Notes: generated by a model not told the origin, from the letters alone. 59,042 nucleotides of DNA from Arcobacter sp. (GCA_020048055.1 JAIFNA010000017.1:1-59042), one strand, 5' to 3'; counted from the first letter of the stretch, positions 7,715 to 18,105 are shown. Numbers and translations: made by a program.

Positions 7715-10036
7715 TTATCTTAGTTTTATTGCTAGTTTCTCTTTTAGATTATTTAAAATTGTATCCATAATTGATACTATATCTTCCTCTTCAAGTGTTT
7801 TAGTTTTTGATTGTAAAACAAATTTTATAGTTAAGCTTTCATTGTCTCCTAGATTTGAATCGTTGTAAATATCAACTAAAGTGAACTCTTTTAACTCCTC
7901 AATCTTTAGGTCATTAATAGTTTGTGTTATTTTTTTGTATGGTAAATCTTTTGGGACAACTATACTTAAATCTCTTTTTGAACTTTGATATTTTGATATT
8001 TCTGTTGCACTAATAAGTTCATTTGTGATTTTTAAAAAATCAATTTGTGCTACAAATGTTCCTTCGCTTATATCAAAATCTTTTGCAACCGTTGGATGTA
8101 ATTTGCTTATAAAACCTATATTGTTCCCATTTTGTACAATATTTGCACTTTGATATGGGTGGAAAAAAGTTGTATTAAAATTTGTAGCAACTTCAAGTTC
8201 AAAACTACCGATACAGTTAGAAATTTTGTTTGCAAATGTAAAAAGATCCATATTTGATGGTTTACCATTATTTGAAAGTGTTTCATCTTCACTGTTACCA
8301 CTCCAAACAAAAGCAACCTGTTTTGATTCGTCTCTGTTTTTATCAAACACTGTACCAACTTCAAAAAGTCCAATTGATTTAAATCCACTTTTTTGATTTT
8401 GAGCGACACCACCAATTAGATTTAAAAGTAGGGTAGTTCTAAATGTATTTAAATCTGATGTGATTGGATTTAAAATATCAAGTTCAGTTTTTACAACATC
8501 AAAATTGTACTTTTGCAATAATTCAAGTGAACTAAAGATATAAGTTGTAGTTTCAAAAAAACCATTTGAAATGGCAAAGCTTCTTAATTTATTTTTATTT
8601 GAAATCTCATTTGAGATTTGGTTTGTTTTTGTAATTTCACTAAGTGCCAATGGTTTAGCTTTGATATTATCAATTCCAACCATCCTTACAATCTCTTCAC
8701 TAATATCAGCAATATTTACTATATCGTGTCTTTGTGGTGGAATTTGAAATGAAATAATATCAGCTGTTTTGATTTTATTTTCGATAAATCCAAGTGAAGT
8801 AAGTATCTGTTCAATCACTTTTTTATCAATATCTTGACCAATTATTTGGTTAATTGTATTTATGTTTACATCAATTAGTTTTGGTTTTAGCTCACTAACA
8901 AAATCAAGTTGTCCTTTGTATATTAAAGCACCATTATTTGATAAAAATGTTGTTAGATAATTAAGTCCAAATTGTAAATCAGGATTTGTCCCTCGCGCAC
9001 TTTTGTAGTACGCTTCCCCTGTTTTTTGTTTTGTTTCAAAAACTTTTTTTGCTATTGATATTGGCTCAATATATGAAGCTTCAACGATTAAGGTTTTAAA
9101 ATTCTCATCAATTTGTGAGTTTGAAATACCAACTGTACTTAAAACGTCAGTTCCAATAATTTGTGCAAAACCATTTTCATTATCTTCTACATTGAGGTGT
9201 ATTTTTTCTTTATCACTTTGAAGTTTTTCGGTGTAAAGATTTAGTGCTACACCAGTTGAATGGTTGGCATACGTTATGGCTGTTTCAATTTGTGTATTTT
9301 TTGCAATATCAATAAAAGCAACTCTTAAATTGTAAAGTAGTGGAAGTGAAAAGTTTTCAATATCTACCATTTTAAAGATTAAATTTTGTGATGCTTTTGT
9401 TAGGTATTCAACTTCTAAACTTCTCCCAATTGCTCCACTGTGTTCATTTGTTTTCTTTTCAAGCTCAAATAACGGTCTGCTAAAATAAGCAGATAACTCT
9501 TTTGCAACACCATAAATATTAAGGCAATCACCTCTGTTTGGCGTAAGTTCAATCTCTATAATTTCATCATTTAAAAGTTGGTAAGTATTTAATTCTTTCC
9601 CTAAAATAAGCTCCCCAATAGAGCGATCAAGTGGTAAAATTCCATCATTTAGTTTTGGTAAACCAATCTCAGTACTACTACAAATCATCCCATTTGACTC
9701 GGTTCCTCTTAAAACAGATGGTTTTATCTCAAATGTTTCACTAATTTTTGTTCCAATAGTAGCAACAGGGACAAAAAGCCCAGCTTTTATATTTGACGCA
9801 CCACAAACAATTTGAACACTTTCAAACCCTAAATTCACTTGAGCTATACTTAGTTTATCGGCATCTGGATGTTTTTCGCAAGCTTCAACAAAACCAACTT
9901 TTATACCAGTTGGAATCTCTATTTTTTTTACACTATCAACTTCTAATCCAATTGAATTGAAAGCTTTGCAAATATCTTCAGTTGCGATATTTGAAATATC
10001 TATAAAATCATTTAACCATTGTTTTGTAACTATCAT
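7715..10036 (-). CDS. pheT: Phenylalanine-tRNA ligase beta subunit
   Basis: 773 residues, normal for bacterial PheT. Domains in order: N-terminal tRNA-binding OB domain (about 40-150, with [17 protein letters not shown]), B3/B4 core with the editing site, B5 domain (about 395-470), the catalytic-like core, and a C-terminal ferredoxin-fold anticodon-binding domain with [20 protein letters not shown]. It works as an alpha2-beta2 enzyme with PheS. The ATG overlaps the pheS stop by four bases, indicating translational coupling. Confidence 0.98.
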   Translation of the reverse strand: MIVTKQWLNDFIDISNIATEDICKAFNSIGLEVDSVKKIEIPTGIKVGFVEACEKHPDADKLSIAQVNLGFESVQIVCGASNIKAGLFVPVATIGTKISETFEIKPSVLRGTESNGMICSSTEIGLPKLNDGILPLDRSIGELILGKELNTYQLLNDEIIEIELTPNRGDCLNIYGVAKELSAYFSRPLFELEKKTNEHSGAIGRSLEVEYLTKASQNLIFKMVDIENFSLPLLYNLRVAFIDIAKNTQIETAITYANHSTGVALNLYTEKLQSDKEKIHLNVEDNENGFAQIIGTDVLSTVGISNSQIDENFKTLIVEASYIEPISIAKKVFETKQKTGEAYYKSARGTNPDLQFGLNYLTTFLSNNGALIYKGQLDFVSELKPKLIDVNINTINQIIGQDIDKKVIEQILTSLGFIENKIKTADIISFQIPPQRHDIVNIADISEEIVRMVGIDNIKAKPLALSEITKTNQISNEISNKNKLRSFAISNGFFETTTYIFSSLELLQKYNFDVVKTELDILNPITSDLNTFRTTLLLNLIGGVAQNQKSGFKSIGLFEVGTVFDKNRDESKQVAFVWSGNSEDETLSNNGKPSNMDLFTFANKISNCIGSFELEVATNFNTTFFHPYQSANIVQNGNNIGFISKLHPTVAKDFDISEGTFVAQIDFLKITNELISATEISKYQSSKRDLSIVVPKDLPYKKITQTINDLKIEELKEFTLVDIYNDSNLGDNESLTIKFVLQSKTKTLEEEDIVSIMDTILNNLKEKLAIKLR

Positions 10037-11028
10037 CTAAATTGTCCTAATAATCTAATATCGCTCTCAAAGAGACTTCGTAAATCTCCAATTTTGTGGA
10101 TAAGCATAGCAAATCTTTCAACTCCGAGACCAAATGCATATCCACTTACATTTTTGTATCCAACTGCTTGAAATACATTAACATCAACAATCCCACAGCC
10201 TAAAACTTCAAGCCAACCTGTGTGTGAGCAAACTCGACACCCATCACCCTTACAAAATACACAAGAGATGTCAACTTCACTTGATGGCTCAGTGAATGGG
10301 AAAAATGATGGACGGAATCTAACTTCAACATCTCCAAACATATGTTTTAAAAATTCAACCATCACATATTTAAGGTTTGCAAATGATATTTCACCCTCAC
10401 CAGACACAACCAAGCCTTCAACTTGATGAAACATAGGTGTGTGAGTAATGTCAAAATCTTTTCTAAAAACAGCCCCTGGAGCTATCATTCTAATTGGCGG
10501 TTTATTTGCCAACATTGTTCTTATCTGAACAGGGCTTGTATGTGTTCTTAATACTTTTCCATCTTTTGTATAAAATGTATCTTGCATATCTCGTGCAGGG
10601 TGATACGCAGGGAGATTTAAAGCTTCAAAATTATAAAAATCATCTTCAACCAAAGGTCCATCTTCAACACTAAAATTTAGATTTTGGAAATAGGCAATTA
10701 TCCTATCCATAGTAAATTGAACAGGGTGAATTGCACCAGTCTTAGAAGTTGCTACAAACTTTGTAACATCAATTTTCTCATTTTTAAGTTGCTCTTCAAG
10801 TGCTAAACCTAAAAGTATAGTTTTTTTGTTTTCTAATGCTTCACTAAGTAATGTTTTTTGCTCATTTAGATGTTTTGCAAACTCTTTTTTCTCTTCATTT
10901 GGTACATCTTTCATTTTTGCAAATTCTAAAGTGAGATCACCTTTTTTACCAAAAATATCAATTCTAAGATTTTCAATATCTTCCAATGATAAAGCACTAT
11001 TTATTTTTTCTAACCAATCTGTATTCAA
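10033..11028 (-). CDS. pheS: Phenylalanine-tRNA ligase alpha subunit
   Basis: 331-residue class II catalytic subunit. An N-terminal coiled-coil tRNA-binding arm (1-85) precedes the core, with motif 2 [20 protein letters not shown], a [12 protein letters not shown] stretch and motif 3 [25 protein letters not shown] stretch around residues 255-268 looks like a small metal-binding insertion, common in PheS of this group. It is the first gene of the minus-strand operon and is divergent from the HIT gene. Confidence 0.98.
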   Translation of the reverse strand: MNTDWLEKINSALSLEDIENLRIDIFGKKGDLTLEFAKMKDVPNEEKKEFAKHLNEQKTLLSEALENKKTILLGLALEEQLKNEKIDVTKFVATSKTGAIHPVQFTMDRIIAYFQNLNFSVEDGPLVEDDFYNFEALNLPAYHPARDMQDTFYTKDGKVLRTHTSPVQIRTMLANKPPIRMIAPGAVFRKDFDITHTPMFHQVEGLVVSGEGEISFANLKYVMVEFLKHMFGDVEVRFRPSFFPFTEPSSEVDISCVFCKGDGCRVCSHTGWLEVLGCGIVDVNVFQAVGYKNVSGYAFGLGVERFAMLIHKIGDLRSLFESDIRLLGQFR

Positions 11029-11067
11029 GTATTCTCCTCGTTCACTTTCTATTTTAAAAAGTTGTGG

Positions 11068-11073
11068 ATTGTA
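11068..11073 (-). promoter_or_regulatory. Putative -10 box for pheS
   Basis: TACAAT on the minus strand, about 40 bases before the pheS ATG, in the divergent pheS/HIT intergenic region. There is no strong -35, which is usual for sigma-70 promoters in Campylobacterota. Confidence 0.45.
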
Positions 11074-11097
11074 CTTTAATCTTAATTATACTTTGGT

Positions 11098-11103
11098 TAT
11101 ACT
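11098..11103 (+). promoter_or_regulatory. Putative -10 box for the HIT gene
   Basis: TATACT followed by CGAAAC, 37 bases before the HIT start codon. Confidence 0.45.
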
Positions 11104-11140
11104 CGAAACCATAATATTTCAAACAATAAAGGGGAAAGAT

Positions 11141-11467
11141 ATGTGTATATTTTGTAAAATAGTAAAAGGTGAGATACCAAACAAAACGATTTTAGAAGAT
11201 GAAAATTTTTTGGCATTTGAAGATATAAATCCACAGGCGAAAATCCATATTTTAATTATTCCAAAAACTCATGTTGATAATTTTGACCTCATTGCACCAA
11301 AATTAATGGGGGAGATGACAGCTTTTATCCAAAAAGTAGCTTCAAAAGTTGGAGTTAAAAATGATGGTTATAGATTGGTGACTAATATCGGGAAAAATGG
11401 CGCTCAAGAGGTAAATCATATCCATTTTCATCTTTTAGGAGGAGAGCAATTGGGTTCAATTTTATAA
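11141..11467 (+). CDS. HIT family (histidine triad) nucleotide-binding protein
   Basis: 108 residues. It begins MCIFCKIVKGEIPN, typical of the HINT/HinT branch, and carries the histidine triad HIHFHLLGG near residues 95-103, where the second-last His is the nucleophile for phosphoramidate hydrolysis. The start at 11141 is fixed by the Shine-Dalgarno AAGGGGA; a longer upstream reading has no family similarity and overlaps pheS. A divergent HIT gene beside pheS is also found in Campylobacter. The physiological substrate is unknown; purine nucleoside phosphoramidates are usual. Confidence 0.95.
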   Translation: MCIFCKIVKGEIPNKTILEDENFLAFEDINPQAKIHILIIPKTHVDNFDLIAPKLMGEMTAFIQKVASKVGVKNDGYRLVTNIGKNGAQEVNHIHFHLLGGEQLGSIL

Positions 11468-11487
11468 GCTTTTATTGTAATTTTTAT

Positions 11488-11518
11488 ACTTTCAAAATCA
11501 AAAAACGATTTTGAAAGT
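11488..11518. terminator. Strong hairpin between convergent HIT and kinase genes
   Basis: A perfect 12-bp stem (ACTTTCAAAATC / GATTTTGAAAGT) around a 7-nt A-rich loop. It overlaps the last codon and stop of the minus-strand kinase gene and lies 20 bases past the HIT stop. It could act for both directions, although neither side has a long T tract. Confidence 0.55.
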
Positions 11519-12874
11519 TGAACCCTCATTTTCAACACTTGTAATCTCTAGTTTGAAATTGTGTCCATTTAAAATATTTACAACCAAAGATAATCCAACT
11601 CCAAGTGAATTATTCCAGCCATTAGTGGATACTCTATAAAACTTTTTTGTGATATTTTCTATCTCTTTTTGGTTTATCCCAATCCCGCTGTCAACTACGC
11701 TCAATTCTTTATCTGTTAGGTTTACTGTTACTCTATCTTGAGAATATTTAAGGGCATTTTCAATTAGGTTAATTATGGCAATACTAATTAGTGTTTCATC
11801 AACTTCTTTATCTAACTCATCCCCACTAAAAACAATATCACGGCTAGGATAAGCACTTTTTAGGTCATCTATTTGTCGCAAAATAATTGTTTTTAAATTT
11901 GTATTTTTGAGATTTAAAGTTGTTTGTCCATCATCAAGTCTGATTGACAATCTTAATCTGTCTATCATTGAACTCATTTTTTCTGCATTTGTTGCTATTT
12001 TTTCTAAAAATTTATCCCGTATTTTTTGGTTTATATCTTTATCTGTTATAAGTGTTTGTGTATAGCCACTTATTACTGCAATTGGATTTTTAAACTCATG
12101 ACTTATTGCTGAAATTATCTCATCTTTTTGTCTATTTGATAGTTTTAGTTTTGCTGTGTATTTTGCTTTTTGTTTATTTCTTTTGGATAATGTTTCTGAG
12201 ACATTGGATAATAGATTTGTTATTTTATTGAACTCAATAGAGTGGTTGGAATTTATTTTCTCCTCCCTTTTTTGTTTCACTAAATTTTTTAAAAAATCGA
12301 TAATCTCTTTGGTTTCTAACTCTATATCTTTTCCTAATCTAAAAGAGGCAAATAGACCAAAAATACCAAATATTAAAAATATAACTCCAACTTGATACCC
12401 AATGGATAAAAATTCTTTATTTATATGTTCCAAATCTCTAGCCATTCTTATGTAGTAATACTCTTTACCAACTGAAAACTTTTTCGCAACATATAAAAAA
12501 TCTTTTTTTAAAGTTGCACTATATCTAATTGATGAGCCGTAATCGTTGTATTTTGCTGCTATTATCTCATCTCTATCTATATGATTTTCTAGCGCTTTTT
12601 TATCTTTATCACTTTCTGCTAAAACTACACCTGTTTTATCGATGATTGTAATTCTAAATCCAAGTAAATTGTGAAGTTGTTTTACTTTATCATCTACTTC
12701 TTCAAGTGATTTTATTTGAGTGGAAAGGCTTATTATATTGTGTAGCAAATCAATTTTGCTCTCCTCTTGTAGTATATTTTTTATTGCGAAATAGAAAAAT
12801 ACACCAAGCGCCAAAAGTAGTCCAGTGAAGATTATTGCAAATCTTCCAAGAAATATTGTATGTAGTTTTAGCAA
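11498..12874 (-). CDS. Membrane sensor histidine kinase (PhoR/PhosS-like)
   Basis: 458 residues. Two membrane segments (about 9-31 and 158-180) flank an extracytoplasmic domain of about 125 residues. This is followed by a linker, the phosphoacceptor motif ISAISHEFKNPIAV with His259, the N box INLIENALKYS, the G1 box DSGIGI and a GVGLSLVVNI G2 box. It overlaps the preceding response regulator gene by seven bases. Its place directly downstream of pst-phoU, with a Pho-box-like repeat before the regulator, suggests it senses phosphate limitation like Campylobacter PhosS. That link is inferred from context. Confidence 0.9.
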   Translation of the reverse strand: MLKLHTIFLGRFAIIFTGLLLALGVFFYFAIKNILQEESKIDLLHNIISLSTQIKSLEEVDDKVKQLHNLLGFRITIIDKTGVVLAESDKDKKALENHIDRDEIIAAKYNDYGSSIRYSATLKKDFLYVAKKFSVGKEYYYIRMARDLEHINKEFLSIGYQVGVIFLIFGIFGLFASFRLGKDIELETKEIIDFLKNLVKQKREEKINSNHSIEFNKITNLLSNVSETLSKRNKQKAKYTAKLKLSNRQKDEIISAISHEFKNPIAVISGYTQTLITDKDINQKIRDKFLEKIATNAEKMSSMIDRLRLSIRLDDGQTTLNLKNTNLKTIILRQIDDLKSAYPSRDIVFSGDELDKEVDETLISIAIINLIENALKYSQDRVTVNLTDKELSVVDSGIGINQKEIENITKKFYRVSTNGWNNSLGVGLSLVVNILNGHNFKLEITSVENEGSTFKIVF

Positions 12875-13551
12875 GTTTTTACTCCACTACAAAATATATA
12901 ACCCTCGCTTCTAATCGCTTTTATATACTCTTTTGTATCGTTTGGATCTATTTTGTTTTTGAGCCTGTTGATTGCAACATTTACAGTTTTTGGTTTTGTT
13001 TCAAGATTTCCACCCCAAACATTTTCCAGTAGCAAATCTCTTGATAGCAAAACATCTTTATTTTTCACAAATTCAAGGAGTAGGTCGTGTTCAAGATGTG
13101 TTAGGTCAATCTCGGCACCATCAACTGTAAATCTTTTGTTATTTCCGCTATATTCAATATCACGCACTTTGATTATTTCATTTTCTTTTGCAGTTCTTTT
13201 TAAAACAGCTTTAACTCTAGCTCTTAAAACATCAAGATTAAACGGCTTTGTAATGTAATCATCAGCACCTCTATCAAACCCCTCTAAAATATCATCAGAG
13301 CTATCTTTTGCTGTGATATATATTACTGGTTGGTTGTGCCCTAAAGTTCTCATTTGATTAATAAAAAGACTACCTTCTGTTGATGGGAGATTTCTATCCA
13401 TAAGTATCAAGTGAATATCCTCTTCATTTAAAATATTTTCAACTTTAAAAGTATCAACACACCCAATAACATCATAACCCTCTTTTGTTAGGGTATATTC
13501 AATTAGTTCTAAAATATCTCTATCATCTTCAACAACTAAAATTGTGTACAT
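12868..13551 (-). CDS. OmpR/PhoB-family response regulator
   Basis: 227 residues. The receiver domain (1-115) has the acidic pocket VVEDDRD, phosphoacceptor Asp52 in LILMDRNLP and a conserved lysine in DDYITKPFN. The C-terminal winged-helix DNA-binding domain (about 130-222) has LTHLEHDLLLEFVKN and ends with RSEGYIF, typical of OmpR/PhoB proteins. It is cotranscribed with the overlapping kinase. The direct repeat upstream of its own promoter matches one upstream of pstS, which suggests autoregulation and control of the phosphate regulon. Confidence 0.93.
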   Translation of the reverse strand: MYTILVVEDDRDILELIEYTLTKEGYDVIGCVDTFKVENILNEEDIHLILMDRNLPSTEGSLFINQMRTLGHNQPVIYITAKDSSDDILEGFDRGADDYITKPFNLDVLRARVKAVLKRTAKENEIIKVRDIEYSGNNKRFTVDGAEIDLTHLEHDLLLEFVKNKDVLLSRDLLLENVWGGNLETKPKTVNVAINRLKNKIDPNDTKEYIKAIRSEGYIFCSGVKTC

Positions 13552-13582
13552 TTTATTTCCTTAAATTAAAAAAATTCCTTAT

Positions 13583-13614
13583 AGTCTAAAATAATTTGGT
13601 TACAGTTTAATTAC
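13583..13614 (-). promoter_or_regulatory. Putative promoter with Pho-box-like direct repeat upstream of the regulator gene
   Basis: On the minus strand, GTAATT (13609-13614) and GTAACC (13598-13603) form a direct repeat with an 11-bp period, followed by AAA. A -10-like TAGACT (13583-13588) lies nine bases further on. The layout, with two repeats in place of a -35, is that of a PhoB-type activated promoter and closely resembles the site before pstS. Confidence 0.6.
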
Positions 13615-13617
13615 TGT

Positions 13618-14442
13618 TTAGAATTGCTTTAAAGTTTCGATCTCCTCGTCGCTAAATCCAGCTTGTTTTCTCGCTTCGACATTAATAATTTTATTTGTCT
13701 TAAATGAATTTGGATAGAGTTTATTTACAATATCAAAATAATTACAACTAAAGTTAGTAATCAGTGAACACCCATATTTATACCAAAAATCACCCTTTTT
13801 TACATGATCAATCTCTTCATTTAAAATAATTAAAAAAGCATCAACTATCTCTTTTGTATTTGGAATGGTTTGAAGTTTTTTAATAATTGCTAAGTTTGAA
13901 TCAAGTCCATTTGCTTCCATATATCTAGGGATTAAAGCCATCCTTTCAATTAAAGTAAGTGAACGCATACTAGCATCAAATAGCCCTTGATGGACAGGTA
14001 AATCACCATAATTTACACCATACTTTACTAATATTTTGCAAATCATTTCAAAATGTCTAATCTCGTCTTTTGCAACTTCCAACCAATCGCTATAAAACTC
14101 TTTTGGAAGATTAGGAAATCTATAACAAGCATCAAGTGCTAGATCAATTGCACTATATTCAATATGTGCCACAGCATGCAAAAGTGCTATTTTTCCACTA
14201 TCTTCATGGAAGTTTTTCCTTTGTTTTACTTCGTGTGGATTGATAATTACACAGATTTTATAAAATGATGGTTCTTTGAATATTTCTGGAGTTTCAAACT
14301 CTTTAAATTCAAGTGAGTCGGTTAAGAATAAATCATAAAGTTTTGAAAAAAGTTGAAATTTTAACTCTGGATTTTGTGCGGTCAATGTTTTTTTTGTAAG
14401 GTAAAAAAAGTTTTCCAAGATAACTCCAAATTTGATTGCCAC
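13618..14442 (-). CDS. Ferritin-like domain protein of the DUF455 family
   Basis: 274 residues. It carries the Glu/His clusters of a ferritin-like di-iron four-helix bundle: HAVAHIEYSAIDLALD, KDEIRHFEMI and NEEIDHVKKGDFWYKY. The activity of this family is not established; the metal site and any substrate are inferred from fold. It lies between phoU (80 bases upstream) and the response regulator gene (66 bases downstream), in the same direction. It may be read through from the pst operon, although phosphate regulation of such a protein is not something I know to be reported. Confidence 0.85.
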   Translation of the reverse strand: MAIKFGVILENFFYLTKKTLTAQNPELKFQLFSKLYDLFLTDSLEFKEFETPEIFKEPSFYKICVIINPHEVKQRKNFHEDSGKIALLHAVAHIEYSAIDLALDACYRFPNLPKEFYSDWLEVAKDEIRHFEMICKILVKYGVNYGDLPVHQGLFDASMRSLTLIERMALIPRYMEANGLDSNLAIIKKLQTIPNTKEIVDAFLIILNEEIDHVKKGDFWYKYGCSLITNFSCNYFDIVNKLYPNSFKTNKIINVEARKQAGFSDEEIETLKQF

Positions 14443-14522
14443 ATCAACAAAACAAATTTATTTTGCTGATGGAATGTAAGGCGGATTATATCTTGAAAAA
14501 TATGAAATTTTAAAAAATATCT

Positions 14523-15188
14523 TTATGAAATTTGGTGAATTTGTCCACCGTTTCTAGCATACAAAAGAAGTGAGGCGATACTTAAAGCTCTATCAGCTAC
14601 TTTTTCACTTTTTCGTAAAGCACTAAGCATACTGTGATATTTTACAAATTCAGTTTCACTTGATGATTGTTTAAGCACATCAGCTTCAAGCATTTCGTAT
14701 AAATCATCAGTTTTGTTTTCTGCGATTAAAGCTTTATTAAATGATTCTTGAATTTCATCAACGCAATCAAGTGTTAACATTTGAGCTGTAAAAACAAGAC
14801 TATCAACGGTTGAGCTTTGCATAGGAAGTGCATATTCATTTATCATCTTCATATCAACTTCACCGCAAACATCTTGAAAACCTTTCACAAAACTTCTTGT
14901 GTTTGACGATGCTCTTACAAGTTCGTTTGTGATTTTTAAAAAAGCCACAAGCTCCCTTAGATCTCTAGCTTCAGGTGTATGCAGTGCGAAAGTTGTGATA
15001 ATTGCTCTATCAATCTCTTCTGTTTTATTGCTTACATTTTTGATAAAAGATTTTGAAAGTTCAAATTTTTCACTGTCACAATCTTCAAGTGCTTCTAAAA
15101 TTGTTTTATTTGCACTAATTAAACCATTGATAATATCAACAACTGAACCCCTAATACTTATTAATTTTTCTTCATATTTTGATAGCAT
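14523..15188 (-). CDS. phoU: PhoU-family phosphate signalling protein
   Basis: 221 residues forming two copies of a three-helix PhoU repeat. The first contains DRAIITTFALHTPEARDLRE and the second SALRKSEKVADRALSIASL, each with the metal-binding-type acidic/Arg pattern. PhoU normally links the Pst transporter to the sensor kinase and restrains phosphate uptake. The ATG at 15188 overlaps the pstB stop by one base (TGATG); a GTG one codon earlier is possible. It is the last gene of pstSCAB-phoU. Confidence 0.93.
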   Translation of the reverse strand: MLSKYEEKLISIRGSVVDIINGLISANKTILEALEDCDSEKFELSKSFIKNVSNKTEEIDRAIITTFALHTPEARDLRELVAFLKITNELVRASSNTRSFVKGFQDVCGEVDMKMINEYALPMQSSTVDSLVFTAQMLTLDCVDEIQESFNKALIAENKTDDLYEMLEADVLKQSSSETEFVKYHSMLSALRKSEKVADRALSIASLLLYARNGGQIHQIS

Positions 15189-15955
15189 CACCCAAATCTC
15201 CCTGTAATATAATCTTCTGTTTTTTTCTCTTTTGGATTAATAAATATTTTCTCTGTTTCGTTAAATTCTATTAAATCCCCAAGGTGGAAAAACGCCGTAT
15301 AATCCGCTACCCTTGCAGCTTGCTGCATATTGTGAGTAACAACAACAATTGTAAATTTCTCCTTAAGTTCAACCATAAGATTTTCAATCGTTTGAGTTGA
15401 TATAGGGTCAAGTGCGCTTGTTGGCTCATCCATCAAGATAACATCAGGTTTAACTGCAATAGTTCTTGCAATACAAAGTCTTTGTTGTTGTCCACCTGAG
15501 AGTGCAGTTCCTGGCTCTTTTAATTTATCTTTAACCTCATTCCAAAGTCCAGCACTTTTTAAAGATGCCTCAACAAGTTCGTCACACTCAATACCTTTTT
15601 TTACAATTCCATGCATCAAAGGTGCATATGCAACATTTTCATAAATAGATTTTGGAAATGGATTTGGTTGTTGGAAAACCATCCCAATTTTTTTTCTAAC
15701 ACTAACTTCATCAACATCTTTTTCATAAATATCTTTGCCGTCAATTAAAATTTTTCCACCAATCTTAACACCAGTTATCAAATCATTCATACGATTTAAA
15801 CATCTTAAATATGTAGATTTTCCACAACCAGATGGTCCTATAAATGCTGTTATTTTATTTTCATAAATATCTAAATCTATCCCATTTAACGCTTGTTTAT
15901 TTCCATACCAAAGTTTCAAATCTCTTGAAACTATTTTTACTTTTTGATTTTCCAT
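15188..15955 (-). CDS. pstB: Phosphate ABC transporter ATP-binding protein
   Basis: 255 residues. Walker A is GPSGCGKST (residues 38-46), followed by [12 protein letters not shown], which is characteristic of PstB. The Q loop is [17 protein letters not shown], the signature is [14 protein letters not shown], Walker B is [13 protein letters not shown] and the switch His is in [15 protein letters not shown]. It powers inner-membrane phosphate import with PstA and PstC and lies 10 bases after pstA. Confidence 0.98.
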   Translation of the reverse strand: MENQKVKIVSRDLKLWYGNKQALNGIDLDIYENKITAFIGPSGCGKSTYLRCLNRMNDLITGVKIGGKILIDGKDIYEKDVDEVSVRKKIGMVFQQPNPFPKSIYENVAYAPLMHGIVKKGIECDELVEASLKSAGLWNEVKDKLKEPGTALSGGQQQRLCIARTIAVKPDVILMDEPTSALDPISTQTIENLMVELKEKFTIVVVTHNMQQAARVADYTAFFHLGDLIEFNETEKIFINPKEKKTEDYITGRFG

Positions 15956-15965
15956 CTTTTACCTT

Positions 15966-17165
15966 TTAATTCCATTTAACTTCATATTTTTTTCTAAAGT
16001 ATATAGCTAGAGCATTCATACTTAAAAGCACCCCAAGGAGTATTAAAATAGCTCCACTAACTCTTTCAACATATGCACCCTCAGGCATACCAGCCCATGT
16101 AAATATTTGAGCAGGCATAACAGTTGCAGCACTTAAAATACTACTAGGTGCATCAGGACTAAATACAACCATCCCAACAAAAATTAGTGGTGCAGTTTCC
16201 CCCATAGCTCTTGACATACCAATAATTGAGCCTGTTAAAATCCCAGGCATACCAAGCGGTAATACATGGTCTTTTACAACTTGTAGTTTTGTAAGCCCAA
16301 GGCTAAATGCAGCTTGTCTGATACTAGCAGGTACACTTCTAAGAGCTGATCTTGAACTAACTATAATAACAGGAAATGTCATAAGAGCCAGTGTAAGTCC
16401 ACCTACAAGTGCCGAACTTCGTGGCATCCCAAAGAAGTTTATATAAATAGCAAGTCCCAAAAGTCCAAAAAGGATAGAGGGAATTGCTGCTAGATTATTG
16501 ATATTTATCTCAATAATATGAGATAATTTATTGTCTTTTGCAAACTCTTCAAGGTAAACAGCAGTCATAACTCCAATAGGAAATGCAACAGCCATACAAA
16601 CTAAAATTGTCATAATTGAGCCTACAACTGAACTGTAAAATCCACTATTTTCTGGAATCTTAGAATCCCCAGTTGTAAAAAATACAGTATTAAATCTAAG
16701 CTCAACTTTTCCAAGAGCTTGAAGTTCTTTTAGAGTTGCTATCTCATCATCACTAAGTGTGTTTGAGTGACCTTTTAGATATTGGTCAACTTCATCATCA
16801 GCTAATACCCATTCATTTACAGTTTTACCCATAACTTCAGGATGAGACTGGGCAAATTTAGGCATATCTCTAAACCATGCACGACTTACAAGTGTTTCGT
16901 ATTTCTCTTCAACAGCATAAATACTATCATTAACTGTCTCTTCATTGTAAGTCATTGGAAGTTCAACATACGCTTGTTTAAACGATGGGATAGCTTTTGT
17001 AACTATGTCTGTAAAGAAGATAACCAAAAAAACAATAGAAAAGATAAGCCCAGATAAGCTTAAAGCTTTAAAGAATTTATCTTTCATATGTCTTATTTTT
17101 AGTGTTGGGTCGTAAAAAGGGTTTTCTAATTTATTTTGTTTTTTACTAAATATTTTATTTTTCAT
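15966..17165 (-). CDS. pstA: Phosphate ABC transporter permease PstA
   Basis: 399 residues, longer than E. coli PstA (about 296). After an N-terminal membrane segment (about 32-55) there is an extracytoplasmic insertion of about 120 residues before the five-helix permease core. The core has the EAA-type loop RSVPASIRQAAFSLGLTKLQ that couples to PstB, and GMSRAMGETAPLIFVGM, typical of PstA. The ATG overlaps the pstC stop by four bases. The long insert, seen in other PstA proteins too, may contact the binding protein. Confidence 0.95.
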   Translation of the reverse strand: MKNKIFSKKQNKLENPFYDPTLKIRHMKDKFFKALSLSGLIFSIVFLVIFFTDIVTKAIPSFKQAYVELPMTYNEETVNDSIYAVEEKYETLVSRAWFRDMPKFAQSHPEVMGKTVNEWVLADDEVDQYLKGHSNTLSDDEIATLKELQALGKVELRFNTVFFTTGDSKIPENSGFYSSVVGSIMTILVCMAVAFPIGVMTAVYLEEFAKDNKLSHIIEININNLAAIPSILFGLLGLAIYINFFGMPRSSALVGGLTLALMTFPVIIVSSRSALRSVPASIRQAAFSLGLTKLQVVKDHVLPLGMPGILTGSIIGMSRAMGETAPLIFVGMVVFSPDAPSSILSAATVMPAQIFTWAGMPEGAYVERVSGAILILLGVLLSMNALAIYFRKKYEVKWN

Positions 17166-18091
17166 AGGTTACTCGATTTATATTTTTCTTTAAATGCTCT
17201 TATTGTGTAAACACTCACTACATTTAAGATTAAAGTTACAACAAAAAGTACAAGTCCAAGTGCAAATGCACTTAGTGTTTCAGGTGTATCAAAAGCATGA
17301 TCTCCTGTAAGTGCATCAACAATTCTAACTGTTACTGTTGTCATATCTTCTAACGGATTTGCACTCAAATTTGCTCTTACCCCTGCTGCCATAACAACAA
17401 TCATAGTTTCCCCAATAGCTCTTGAAATTCCAAGAAGTACCGCTGAAATTATCCCAGGCATAGCCGCAGGAACTACTATAAATTTGATAGTTTCACTCTT
17501 TGTCATCCCAAGAGCTAAACTTCCTTTTCTCATACTATCAGGTACACTTGTAATAACATCATCACTTAGAGATGCGATTATCGGAATAATCATAATCCCC
17601 ATTACAACTCCACAAGCAAGTGCATTGTTAAAAGATGCTTCCATGCCAAAATAATTTGCAACATCAACTATAAATGGTGCAACTGTAATAGCTGCAAAAA
17701 ATCCATAAACAACAGTAGGGATTCCTGAAAGTGTTTCAAGCATTGGTTTTGCGATATCTCTTGTACTGTTTGAAGCATATTCAGCTAAATAAATAGCACT
17801 ATAAACTCCAATAGGAACAGCAACCAAAAGGGCAATTCCTGTAATCATAAAAGTACCAGTAAAAATCGGTACCGCACCATATTTAGCACCTTCAACTCCA
17901 GGAGACCACTCGGTTCCTGTTATAAAGTACCAAAAACTTTCCATCTTGAAAAATTCTATCGCTTCAAATAAAATCGAAAAAAGAATTCCAAAAGTTGTTA
18001 ATATAGTAAAAGCAGTCGCTGCTATTAGTGTATAAACAATCAATTTTTCTTTGATTTGGGTTGATTTGTTGTGTTTTGTAAATGCTTCCAT
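17162..18091 (-). CDS. pstC: Phosphate ABC transporter permease PstC
   Basis: 309 residues, about six membrane helices. The coupling loop is TSVPDSMRKGSLALGMTKSE, and GISRAIGETMIVVMAAG is typical of PstC. An in-frame start at 18130 would lie inside the hairpin after pstS. ATG at 18091 has the Shine-Dalgarno TTGGAG and is the better choice. It is translationally coupled to pstA by a four-base overlap. Confidence 0.95.
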   Translation of the reverse strand: MEAFTKHNKSTQIKEKLIVYTLIAATAFTILTTFGILFSILFEAIEFFKMESFWYFITGTEWSPGVEGAKYGAVPIFTGTFMITGIALLVAVPIGVYSAIYLAEYASNSTRDIAKPMLETLSGIPTVVYGFFAAITVAPFIVDVANYFGMEASFNNALACGVVMGIMIIPIIASLSDDVITSVPDSMRKGSLALGMTKSETIKFIVVPAAMPGIISAVLLGISRAIGETMIVVMAAGVRANLSANPLEDMTTVTVRIVDALTGDHAFDTPETLSAFALGLVLFVVTLILNVVSVYTIRAFKEKYKSSNL

Positions 18092-18105
18092 ATTTCTCCA
18101 ATAAG

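Noticed and set aside
8116-8415. Overlapping 99-codon frame inside pheT
   Set aside because: Lies wholly within a strongly conserved gene in another frame and shows no protein-like features of its own.
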